Source: Odontesthes bonariensis (Eukaryota > Chordata > Actinopteri > Atheriniformes > Atherinopsidae). Taken from it: a stretch of DNA of 64,000 bases. Position numbers and translations under genes: made by a program. Shown piece by piece: positions 41,401 to 53,400 of this stretch. The stretch is from the NCBI RefSeq assembly GCF_027942865.1, contig NC_134509.1, positions 14,162,017 through 14,226,016 of the forward strand, given 5' to 3'. How positions within the stretch are numbered: position 1 is the stretch's first letter; each line of letters opens with the position of its first letter. A model generated the notes under the pieces. It searched no databases. It was not told where the DNA came from and was given only the letters and a program-made list of their open reading frames with translations.

Positions 41401-44400
41401 CTTTAAATGTTCAATCATGCACACATTGCAAACAAATAAACAAGATTTACTCTTAACAAACACCCGCTCCTACCTCTTTAATGCAGACACCTTCTTGGGC
41501 GACTTCTTTTTGAGTTTGGGAAGCGAGCGGTCCTGTTCAAAGCCTTTGTTGTCGAGAAGCTGACGCATGGCGATGTTGGCCAGCTGCTCTGCCAACTTGA
41601 AGGTCTCATTGATGTTCAGGAAAACAGAGAAGACATGCTCACTGTTGCGGGTGCTCACCTTAATCACATCAGGCAGTAGGAGGGTGGCACTTTTCTCCAG
41701 TTGGGTGATATCTGCCCAGCGCACCACCAGTTTGGCTGAAAATGTGAGAGAATGATACATCCATCATATGGTGTTTTGCCCACTTTAGCATACCATCTAA
41801 GATAGCATCCCCTTTTTGTTTGATCCCTTTGACAAAGAAACAAATTATGTGGAGAAATGTCAACCTAATTTAATTTACTATGTGTAAAATTCAACCAACT
41901 CCATGAATCAGTCAGAATTCATAAAAAAATACCCAAGCATGGACAATCAGGAAGAGATGGATAGTTTCGGAGGACTGTTATAATATTTTTAGAAATCCAG
42001 ACAAAAGCTACCAATATTTTGAGACTCAAAAGTAAAATTCTGGAAACTGAGAATGTTCATATATTCTGAGTTTGTCCTTGTAAACTATATGAATTACCTG
42101 AGCATTACTTCAAGACAAAAGTGTAATCATAATATTAAGTACTAAAAAATATAGGCCATAAATGCTATGTCTCTATAAGAGGGCATCTGCTAGATAAATT
42201 GAGCATCCTGTTACTGCTAGTTTCTACTAAAAAAAATTTAGATTTAAGGGTTAAAGAGTCTTAAGGGTTTTGACAAAACTAACATGCCTCCATCTCCACA
42301 CAGCTGATTAGCATAAGCAACACTAAGCATGTAACTAAATGACACAGCATGACATGCACTTACCAAAGCAATTTCTCAACCCCTTTTTTCTCAACAGACT
42401 ATATATTTACACACATGCTGTTTACAGCAACACAGAAGGTGCATTTCAAACAAAGTTAAACAGATGGCAAGTTAAATTGGATGTCTTCACAAAGCTTAGC
42501 TAACCTAGCATAAGGGTCAGTAAGCTACAGTGATGAAGCAATCCCTCCATTAACCTTCCATTTTTCCACTATGAATCACATAATCCTCCATGTGTCCATT
42601 TATCTTCAGGCACTTCACATAACTTTTGCTACCTCTAATTCATACTTACACTTGTACTTATAGCAATAAGAGGACTGCACCGTAGCACACAATACCATAA
42701 CGATAAGAAGAAGAAATAAGTGTGTGAGTTAAAAAAATGAAAGCGCTCATATGCACCTTCTTTTCCCAGTAAATAGGAATAAAAGCAGAGATGGTTGATG
42801 CTGAGGTAAAGCCACCCCTGTCGAGGCACCTTCCCCTTCCAGTAACTGCAAGAATAATAGTTGACCAGCTTCTCTTCGTCAGGCATCCCGAACAGCTTAC
42901 GAAACTTAGCGCTAGCCTCCTTGAACTTGTCTGTGTCATCATCTTCTTTGACATCGTGGTTCTTGTTGTACTCTGCGATGATGCCCTGCAGCAAAATGAA
43001 AGGAAAAAAGCTTGAGGTAATGAGCTGGTGCATTAAAAATGAGGGTAGTGAAGGAACGGCTGGTGGTGGCGGCTTATCTGGTTGATGTTATCTAACTGAC
43101 GATACCTGACTGGTGTTTTAAAATCAAGAGGGCAAATGTCAAATTACACATTGTTTTATGTGTCATGTAAAGAACTCTTCCCATAATAGGGAACTTAAGA
43201 GGCTTTGTCATGTCAGCAGTTTAACGAAACTTCCTCAGAGAGCGTTTTAATACTGGAAGGTCAATTGCAAGAGACTTTAATACACTTCAAAAGAAACCTT
43301 TCCCTCTGATTGGTTAGAGGCAAAGGAAAAAAAAACAAGCTTTGATGATGGACCCTGCAAGCTTGGCAACTGTCTTTTTACCAATCAAAATCTACAACAA
43401 CCACAGCATCTACTCAAACTTTCTTGTATCACAAGGAACGTTGCATGTCTCTGCATAGACCTTTTGCATTCTTATTCAAAACTGAACTGGTCTTTGTCAT
43501 GTCTGCACTGTGACAATTTATTTCTTGCTAATTCTCCCACGCAATTAGGGGAAGTAAGCTGTATTTTCAGCTAGTTTGTAAATCCTCATCTGAAACTTCA
43601 ATATAAGAAATACAAAGTAAAGCAAATACTATTTTTTAGTATTACACAAAGCCGCTATAAAAACAAAAACTTTTTTCTTGATCATTAAAAAATATATGAT
43701 ATATCTTATGTATGACTTCTTCCTTCAGTATATTTTTGAAATGGCACGCATTAAAGTTGCCTGTGTGCCCAACAAATAAACTAACCATAATAACGATAAC
43801 AGTAATCACAGGGTTATTTCACCTCGAAAGAATTTGAAACCCCAACATCAAACTGAGGCTTTAATTCTACACTTACCTGCACCTTTCCTTTGACAAAGGT
43901 GGTAATGTCGTTTTCATTCTCAAAGATGGAGAGAGTCTGCAGCAGGTTGTGTTCCAGCCACTCCCAGTGCTCTGTGATCTCTTTACGGGAGGTTCCTGCA
44001 GCGGAGGGAGAAGGGGGGGTTTGAGTGCTCGGGAGAAAGTTCACACAAGGAGCATGACTGTTTCAGAAGTACAGTGGTGGTAGGGTGCCACCGTGCCTTG
44101 TGGAAATTTGAGATATTTTTTAACATTGTAACTTCTAAAATGTGGGAATAGGAGGAGACCCAGAATAACCTTAACCATTATTTTTGCTAACTTGTTTTTC
44201 AGTGCAGTTTTTTTTTTAGCAAAAACAATAGCCTAAAGGATAAAAGACAAATATACTGCATGTGTACGGTTCTAATCTAATGTTTAGTTTGGCAGAGAAA
44301 ACAAGCAGGTCACAAATAATAATTAAAAGCATACCCTCTGCATGCATACCCTCTCATGCCTTTTTTGCTTGTTTTGTTTTATTTTACAGCAATTAAAAAG

Positions 44401-47400
44401 AAAATGTTGTTACCACCGAGCTGTGAGATTAAAACTCATCCTCAGGCCATGGGAGAAACTAAACAGAGCAGTAATGGCTGCCACTGTGGACCATTATCCC
44501 TGCAGTGAGAGCACATTGACTGCATTAGCTGTGTCTGCCAGACTGCTCCACTCTCCTGCCATCACTGGGAGGAGGAATTGATGAGAGTGCACGTGGAGTA
44601 CACTTGATGCTGCTTCAAAGTAAGTTTTAGAGTGTCAGAGATTTTTTATTTTTTATTATTATCATTTTTTATTTTAAATCAGATTTTTTGGTTTGTTTGT
44701 TTCACTCAATAACTCCACAGCATCCAACTTCTTATATAGTTGCATAATTAACTGATGTTTGTAAATGTGTGGTTTTGGATTATTGGTCAACTAAAACAAG
44801 CAAATTGAGTACGTCAGCTTCAAGTAAACTGCAGTCAATAATACAGTAAATAGCGAAGATATTTGTGAATTAAGTTTACATTTTTATTTTCAGGGTAAAT
44901 TAGAACAAGTTTACATGCTTTAATGCTCAACAACACATATTTCTCATATCAAACAATTCTGCAGCACTTCGTCATCCTCCAACTAAAATGCTCTCGTTTA
45001 GTTCACGTATCTTTAAGCCCTCCCTCCTTCAGGTTCACGTCCAATCCCAGTTCCTCTTCTTGTCTCTACCACATAGCTCTGCCGCTTCTTTCATTGGTAT
45101 CAAAGAGTAGTGGTCCTCTAGTCAAAGAAATGGGGCACTGAAGGGCATTTGGATAGCTGAATAATCACAATTGCTAGATCTCCCCCCGAAAGAAAATGGA
45201 CATTCTACCCTGCCTTGCAGAGTAGAGTGGAAACGAAACTAGGTTTTTTTTTTAAAAACGGGTACGAAACTTATTGCGACCACACAGGAAAGCTGGAAAC
45301 GATGAAAACGATGTAGTACACACGCCACACCTCTATGTGCGCTGTAAGCCACCCCCACCGGTTACACCAGAACAATAGAAGAAGCAATGCGCATGCGTGT
45401 ACGCCCCTACTTCCACCAGCGCGAAGCTCACGTTGTTCCTTCAACAATGCCGCTGTAGTTAGCAGTGTCCGCAGCAGTGCTACTATCAATGTTGTGGGGT
45501 CCATGATGATCGCTGTCTGTCTTTGTTGTGTTGTCTTCTTCTTCCAGATTTTGAATGGAAGCCGCTTTTTGTTCTGGTCACTGACGTATGTGTATACGTC
45601 ACTGGCGTTGGCCATGTGGCTGTGATGCAGATGTAAACAAATCCGTTTTGGCTGTCACAATGGAAACGAAACGACGCCGTTCTCAGATCTTCCCACTCTG
45701 GAACCCGTTCTCCAAAACCATCGTTTTGGGGTAGTGGGAACGCCGGCTCCGTGTGGCCGCAACAGCCAAACGATAAGCAAAAGTATCGGTTACAGTGAAA
45801 AACGTTTCCGTGTAGCCATAGCCTTAGGGCCAAGGGAGAAACAGGAAAAGTGAAGAAAAAGTAAAGGAAGAAAAGTAAAGGAAGAAAGACTACAAAAAAA
45901 GGTGTTGCATTGAATTGACGAGCTGTGTCTTCTGAATAATGACCTATGGTCTTAACTTTGGACCCTGTAACTCCTCAGACATTTTACTTGTAAAGAAAAG
46001 CTTTATAACACACTGTAGGAGAGAGAAAACATCATATCATAAAATGGCCACTTTAAAAAACTAACACTGAAACTGCTGAGTACTCAATGCACTTGACTGA
46101 AAGGTCAGCAGCTTGATCTTCATTCACAGCTTCTCAAATAGCAAACTGGTATATTTCATGTGGAGTGTCACCTATTTGATTTCCAGCACCCTTCCTTCCC
46201 CATATCTGAAATGAATCCAATGAATCCTCACCTGCAGCAGTGGTACAATACAGATGACGGAGCAGAAAAGTGTGCTGCTCGTAAGCAATCAGGGATGTTG
46301 CTGCTAATTTGCATGAATTACCACCACAAGCTGTCTATAACGCACCTTTACTCCCAAAACTAGGAAAGAGCAATTTGAAGTTGGCAAAGACAAGAACTTG
46401 CAGATTTCGTTTTTTTGTTAACCAGCTGACGACAAAAGATTGTAATGAAAATACATCAAGTGACTAGCTGAAAAACATTGATTCCTGCACACGCTGCTCT
46501 AATCCTGCTCTCTAAAACCACCAGGGCATCATGTAATGCACTCAACATGGTAAAAGGCTGGATGTTAAAGCGCTGTGTCTTGTGTAGAAGCTGGGGGAGG
46601 GTAGTGCAGGGGATAAATTACAGAGGGGTCCATACTGAGTAGCACATACCCACTCTAATACTAAAAGGTGCAGCACTTGAGGGAGTCAAAGTCAACATAC
46701 CGAATTCTGAAAATACTTCCCCTGAATTTTAATGATTTGCTCTGCATCGTCTGCATGTACTTTCTCAGGTGTGGTGCCAAGGGTTAAGATGCACATACCA
46801 TGGGCAATGATCCAGTACACTAAAGAGTCAGGAGTTTGGTAGAGGATCCTATATGGGGCCATCCGAGCACTGGAATCAAGAACGACATCCAAGGTCCCAA
46901 CAAGCAAACCTGCGAGAAACAAGGACACTGTTATTTAATAGTAAAGGCACAGGGAGGAGAGCCGTTGGCTTTAGGCTATCTTCAAACTACTGCTAAACAG
47001 AGAGACTTCTTGTTTGTCCCAAAACGATAATACCGACTTATGACTAAAAGCTTTTTATAAATCTGTTGTTAACAATATTCCCCAAACACATGTACCAACC
47101 ACAGAAAAAAACACGATAAAGCCATTTCTGTGATGCCTAAACTAAAGGGGAAAATGATGAGATCTTGATATTTAAGATTTGAAAAACATCCTCCGGTTTA
47201 AACTCCTCTACATTGTGTGGTTTTGTTTACTTTTTAGGCACATTAGAGCAGTATTCTTCATTTGAGGGGTCTCTGGGCTAGATTTCTATAATTACTACAC
47301 ATAACCATAGTTTTTAAATAAGTCAACCATATAGTATTCATGAGGTTAATAAATTAGTTATTTATGTATTGATTAATTGATTACTGCTGTAACCCTGTTA

Positions 47401-50400
47401 GTAGGCACCCACTTGAGTTGTCAGGTTGTATAAAATAACAGACTGTTATCTATCCTCCTCCGGCTTTGTCTTTTAAGGTTTTAATGCTCCACAAAGTCTA
47501 AGTATCCCAGTTGACTTGTGACAGCAGATGAACGTTAACACCATCAAAGTTAACTCGGCGTGGGCTCTTAAACTTCTCTCATAAGCTTAACTTACAAACC
47601 GAGGAGGTTGAGTTTGAAAGGCGGGCTTTGCTACAAACTAAAATGCAGGTTTTTTTGGCCTCTGCTGCGTTGCCTTGGGCCATTTTTTGTGCAAGAACAT
47701 TTTTTAACAGCTGGAGTATTTTCATTAATCCAACAGGTCACCCCCCCCCGCCCCCCCACCCGGTATGGAGCATTTTATTAAAAACAGACTGCACAATCAG
47801 CAACAGAATCCTGAGTCGGAACACGCTTTCCCTCATGCACATACATGTGCAGACGCATATGGACAATACTTTTTCTTGAAACCCACTCCTGCCAGTATCA
47901 GCACATTGTTCCACTTATGGTGGCAACAATACAACAACAACAAAAAAAAAAGAAAGAAAAAATGTTCTCATAAAGCCAGGAAAGAAGGGCGAAGACTTTT
48001 AGTGAAAAATACTGATAGAAAACTTTACTTATCAACAAAAGGGCACATTTAACAGCTCATTAGTTAAAACTGCAGATTTGATGGACCATTGTAAGAATTG
48101 TTAATTAATGCCTTATCAGGAATTTCGTTCGTCTCCATTTGAGATATTACTTTGTTATTGTGTTCATTATGAATATCTTATCAGCAGGACAGCTATTTAG
48201 TAATTTTCTATGGTTAAGGAAATATCTGAGGGCTTCACCAGTGGCCGCTGCATTATTGTAAGTTTAATTGTTTGGTGTAAATAGTCTCCCTGGTTTGCAG
48301 GGATGGTTTGTATGTTCAACTGCAGCTCTGAGCGGCAAACAGTATGACTCATGCAGAGAGAGAAAAAAAAAGGGGAGGAAAAAAGGGAGGGAAGCTGAAG
48401 AGCTTTCTTATTTTCAGCATGGTGAGGAAGCACCTCTGTGCAGCTTAGCACTCACCAACTCCTCTCGTTTCGTTAAAGTAAATTCTTTATTCCAATGAGA
48501 GCTCAAGAAAACAATGAAGAACAAAAAAAATTAAAGGTAGGTCTGGGCCTCAATAAATCACCTTGTAGCTCCTAAACATCCCTTAAAGTGAGTTTTTTTT
48601 TTTAGTTATGCTTAACCAATGGTGATGTGGTGCTGTACTAGATGTTACTGACTGCCTTCAACTCATAAGTCACAATGCCCTGATGGATACACAATGAATA
48701 CTACTTGTAGTTTACGGCACTTAACCCACTTCACAAGGTTGAGGATAATATTTTCAAAGGGGTTAACTTGAGTCATAAACACAACAAAACTATTGAGAGA
48801 AGCTGACACTTGGTTTAGTCGTGTGTGTGTGAGGATATCTTCCTCTGGGTCTTAAAGGGGAACTCCGGGGCATTTGAAGCGCATTTCCATTGCTAGAGGT
48901 TGTCAAATACTGATAGTAGGACACAGAGAGGTGCAAATCTGCGCTCCCTGTGTGGAGATCGCGCTGTTCGCACACCCTGTCATGCGAGGCTAATACGTGG
49001 TGGCTAAGGGGCAAATTCTAAACCTTCCATGTAAAACAACAACTTGCACACTGCAGAAACGTCACACCACTTTATAAACCATCCGACAATAAAGTCACAA
49101 GCCTTACCATCAAAACCATATGCATGGTTCTCACATTACTGGCATGGGGACGTTACAAAACAACTTTATAAACAGCATGTCACTCACCGGCTGGTTGTAG
49201 GCTCGCGCATGTGAAAGCCCAAAAGAGTCGATGGACGATAATCCCATATACAAAACAATTATCTTCTCTAGAAAAACTGCGTTCAAGTATTTAAAACATT
49301 ACAAAAATACATGCCCAGTAATATTGTTTTAATGTTTTAAATACTTGAACACAGTTTTTCTAGAGAAGATAATTGTTTTGTATATGGGATTATCGTCCCT
49401 CGACTCTTTTGGGCTTTCACATGCGCGAGCGTACAACTAACCGGTGAGTTACATGCTGTTTATAAAGTTGTTTTGTAACGTCCCCATGCCAGTAATGTGA
49501 GAACCATGCATATGGTTTTGATGGTAAGGCTTGTGACTTTATTGTCGGATGGTTTATAAAGTGGTGTGACGTTTCTGCAGTGTGCAAGTTGTTGTTTTAC
49601 ATGGAAGGTTTAGAATTTGCCCCTTAGCCACCACGTATTAGCCTCGCATGACAGGGTGTGCGAACAGCGCGATCTCCACACAGGGAGCGCAGATTTGCAC
49701 CTCTCTGTGTCCTACTATCAGTATTTGACAACCTCTAGCAATGGAAATGCGCTTCAAATGCCCCGGAGTTCCCCTTTAAAGGTTCCATGGCATGAAAATA
49801 AATGTAGGGTTTTATATATTTTTATAGGCTTTAGTGGTCCCCTTATACTGTATCTGAGTTTTTTTCCCCAAAATTCTGCCTTGGTGCAGAATTACAGCCA
49901 GCCCCAAAAATGAGCTTTCCTTAGGATCCTCAGAATGAGCTGTTTAGTGGGGGTGTGGCCTTACTTACGCCCGTGGCGCCATGCGCAAATGTTTTGTGAA
50001 TCGCTATGGCACGTAGATGGCACGGCAGCCCTATGCCGTAAAACTAGCGAAACCTGTTGAAATGAGCTTACTTTGACAATATGACGAACTAGTTAGTGAA
50101 CAACTCTCCTAACACAGTCAAACATCAAGCAAGAGCTACACAAGACACAGCAAGACGACAAAAAAAGCGTGCGTGAAGGGGAAAGCAGGAGTGAGGATTT
50201 TGACATTCTCATCTGATTGCTCTGGTTTGCAAAGATGCAAGTAGCGCTAGCGCTGGAACCATGAATGAATCATTATCCTGATGAAATGCACTGAATTTGC
50301 GGATTCATTCTTCTTCAGTAAGCTTGAAGTAGGGGGTTTTGGTCTAAAATGAGCGAGCTAACCATCTCATGGGCATGCAAACACCTCCAACAGCCCAGTT

Positions 50401-53400
50401 GGCAGAGATAAGTGCTTGCAGATGCTATTAGCTGCATAGCTAACAATACAAACCCTTTCTTGTGGTAACAAGATATATAACTATACTGAACATACAGGAA
50501 AGCAACACAATTATAGAGCGTTAAATTACTTACTCTCGGGAATGAGATTCTTCCCCAAGTGAGGGATGAATGGAGCAGGAGATTGACAGGCGGATCGGTG
50601 CGGTGTCTGCAGTGATGCGGCTCTGCACCGGCCCGTCATGGTGAAAAAGGAGCTGAGCCAGAAGGCGAAGCTCTCGATTTACCGGTCAATCTATGTTCCT
50701 ACCCTCACCTATGGTCACGAGCTGTGGGTAGTGACCGAGAGAATGAGATCGCGAATACAAGCGGGCGGCATGTACAGAGCAATGAGCTGGCCAAAGAGCT
50801 GTGGGCGGGGAAAGGCAGTTTTGGCATAGCCATATATTAGCTCTGGGAGGAAATAACCTCCACGTCATAAGAGGCGCCACGTCATAAGCGGCGGCTTTCC
50901 CGATCAGGCCATCTGCATTGTCACATTTCCAAAGGCGGAGAATAATTTCCATTGCATGGTTTAGGTCTATCGTCATTTTTAGCCACTGGGGGACCGCAGG
51001 CAGGCTAGAGGAAATCATATTAATGTTAAACAACCTTAAAAAAGGGAAAATTTCATGCCATGGCTCCTTTAACTGACACTCAAACATTGACCTCACTTTA
51101 AATTGCTACAAAAACCTCCTACACTTGTGAGAACAAAAAAAAAAAACTTGTTAGAATCTACAGCCTTGTTGAGCAGTCTTGTGGTAAAAACATGTGAAAA
51201 ACAGCTGATTGAGCTGAGGGAATGGCGCAGTCTACGTGTGAGCTGAGGTTTAACACAGGAAGCTCAGGTGAGACCACCGCTCATTTGGTTGGCAGACTGC
51301 TGTAAACCCAAAAACATAAAGAAGTAAAGCTATTCTTTTTGCTTCCACAGTCTGGTGGTTATGGTAGAGTTTTGGCATCACCTCAGTCATTGCTTAAAGG
51401 TCTCCGCCTGGAGCTTAAAGTCAGGTTTTCCTCTTATGGTCACCAAACATCACGTCTCAGCAGCGATAACTCATCAAAACATGTGGCCACTTGTTCCAAT
51501 TCACACCTCTGCCTTTACAGTGGCATTTCTTACCACACTGAATGAGTGGGCCACAAAGACAACACACAATTTCAGAAACAAAGCTGTTGGAATGGTGCAC
51601 CCTCCTCGTGTTGTCGCCGACTGGAAAAGTTCTCAGAGTGAGCAATCGGCTGCTGAATAGAATGAGCTATAAAAATCATGTGACACTTAGAGCCCGTTTA
51701 CTCAGAGAAAAGGCCAGAATCAGATGTCCCCATTGTTACAGCAAAACAAATCACATTCTCAGACTCTGATTAGTGTGTTTTCCAAGTAGGGGAAGAACAA
51801 GAAACAAGAACGTCAGCATTTAAAAAAACAAAAAAAAAACAAAACAAAAAAAACAAAACATTTACATATATCTTTTTGCATTTGCACCCACCAGCACCAT
51901 TCCTCAGCATTTACAGCTGACATCAAAGAGCGGTCTTTAATGCGCAAGACGAAGCCTACAGAACACGTGGATCGAATCAGTCTGACACTTGGTAAATATA
52001 CAGAATTAATAAGCTGTATCATGAAATGGTGTGTCATAGTCTCACACATATTATTGTGCAACTGAATGCTCTTAACATCCCTTGTGTCAAGTAATAAGTG
52101 AGACGATGGCCTGGAGTTTATTTACCGACTGATGAATAGATGTTTTGTTTTACATTATTCATCCCATAACAACACAATCGTGGTGACATTTATGAAAAAC
52201 AAAAAGCCTAAAAGAAGCTCCAAGAACTGCGCATCTGCCTTTTCAAACAACATGTTATACATGTACAACACTGGAAAAAGATGAACGTATACAGTAAAAA
52301 CTGTTAAAAGTTTCATGGAAATAACATGCAAATCAGAGGGCTTCTCACATTTTGCATACTTACATTTGCAAAAGCAAATTCTGACAAATGTTTAGAAGAA
52401 GCCATCGTCAAGGAAAACTCAAGGAGAGTTTGGTTGTGAGGGTATTTTCTCAGGTCCATAAACACTAGAGCGGTGAATTTTCGTGTTCCGTTTTCATTTA
52501 TTCATCTCATGTTTGTGGCTTGGATAAGTGTTAGGATAAGCCTCTTATCCGGTCAAATACCTCAAGTGGAATCCTCTGAAAGTGGAGGAAGATGTAATAC
52601 AGTTGTGTTAAATGTGGAACTGAGACGGGGGGGTGTCCAGTCTAAAAATTACTGGTTGAAAGGTTTCTGGAGGAATTTCCAAAAGATGGCCATCCAGTTT
52701 CTGTCATCATATTACTCAGAACCTTCTCTGAACTGTTCGTTTTCCCAGGTACTCTGTGCATAGTTCTGCCATTTCCCATCCAGCTGTTGCATTCGTGTGT
52801 CATTACGCTGTCATCCTCAAGACAATGCAATTAGGTGCTGGAGCAACCGGTGTTCAAATCAAACGCACACTTGCCACTCTCCATAGAACCTCACAGGCCC
52901 TCCACGGCCTCCAACAAGGGAGCACCTGCCCTAATAAGTAAACGCTCCATCCTGGTGCTGATGGTGGCTCCCCTTCCTCTTGTAAGAGAGGCTTGAGGGT
53001 AGCGCCACTGTGCCAACTGGCACACAAGGCAAGTCAGCAAGCTTTGGTTTTACATAACCATGACATCATCCCTAAAGACCACTATTGCGTTGCCAAGCAA
53101 GAACTCAGCGGAGATAGGGAGGATGCTGACTGTCTATTCATAGATAGCAAAGAAAGCCTTAACACCAATATTTTACACCACATTTATGACGAACGTAGTG
53201 ATTTTGTTGGGTATGAAGCCATGACCTGGCTTAAGGTTTGATGTGAACTGCCTTCGCCCTATGACAACATCTTACCAGATCTGTGCATCAATGAACACAA
53301 AGTTTTTTTTATTTTTTTATAAAGGACTGAATAATTTCTAGTTTTATTTATCTATTGTTCCATTTCTTTGTCTTTAATCTGGTCTCTCAATTGTGATTTC

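Noticed and set aside
48790-49913. Matching open frames at 48790-49014 (minus) and 49617-49913 (plus) as a gene pair
   Set aside because: They share the same peptide because they lie in the two arms of the palindrome. They are mirror copies of noncoding repeat DNA.
51339-51769. Overlapping 62-101 codon frames near 51.4-51.7 kb, considered as a possible transposase
   Set aside because: I could not find catalytic motifs or inverted ends, and several frames overlap on both strands.
52473-53241. Several 60-96 codon frames in tbc1d9 intron 1
   Set aside because: There are no recognisable motifs, they overlap on both strands, and they lie within repeat-rich intron. They are most likely chance frames.
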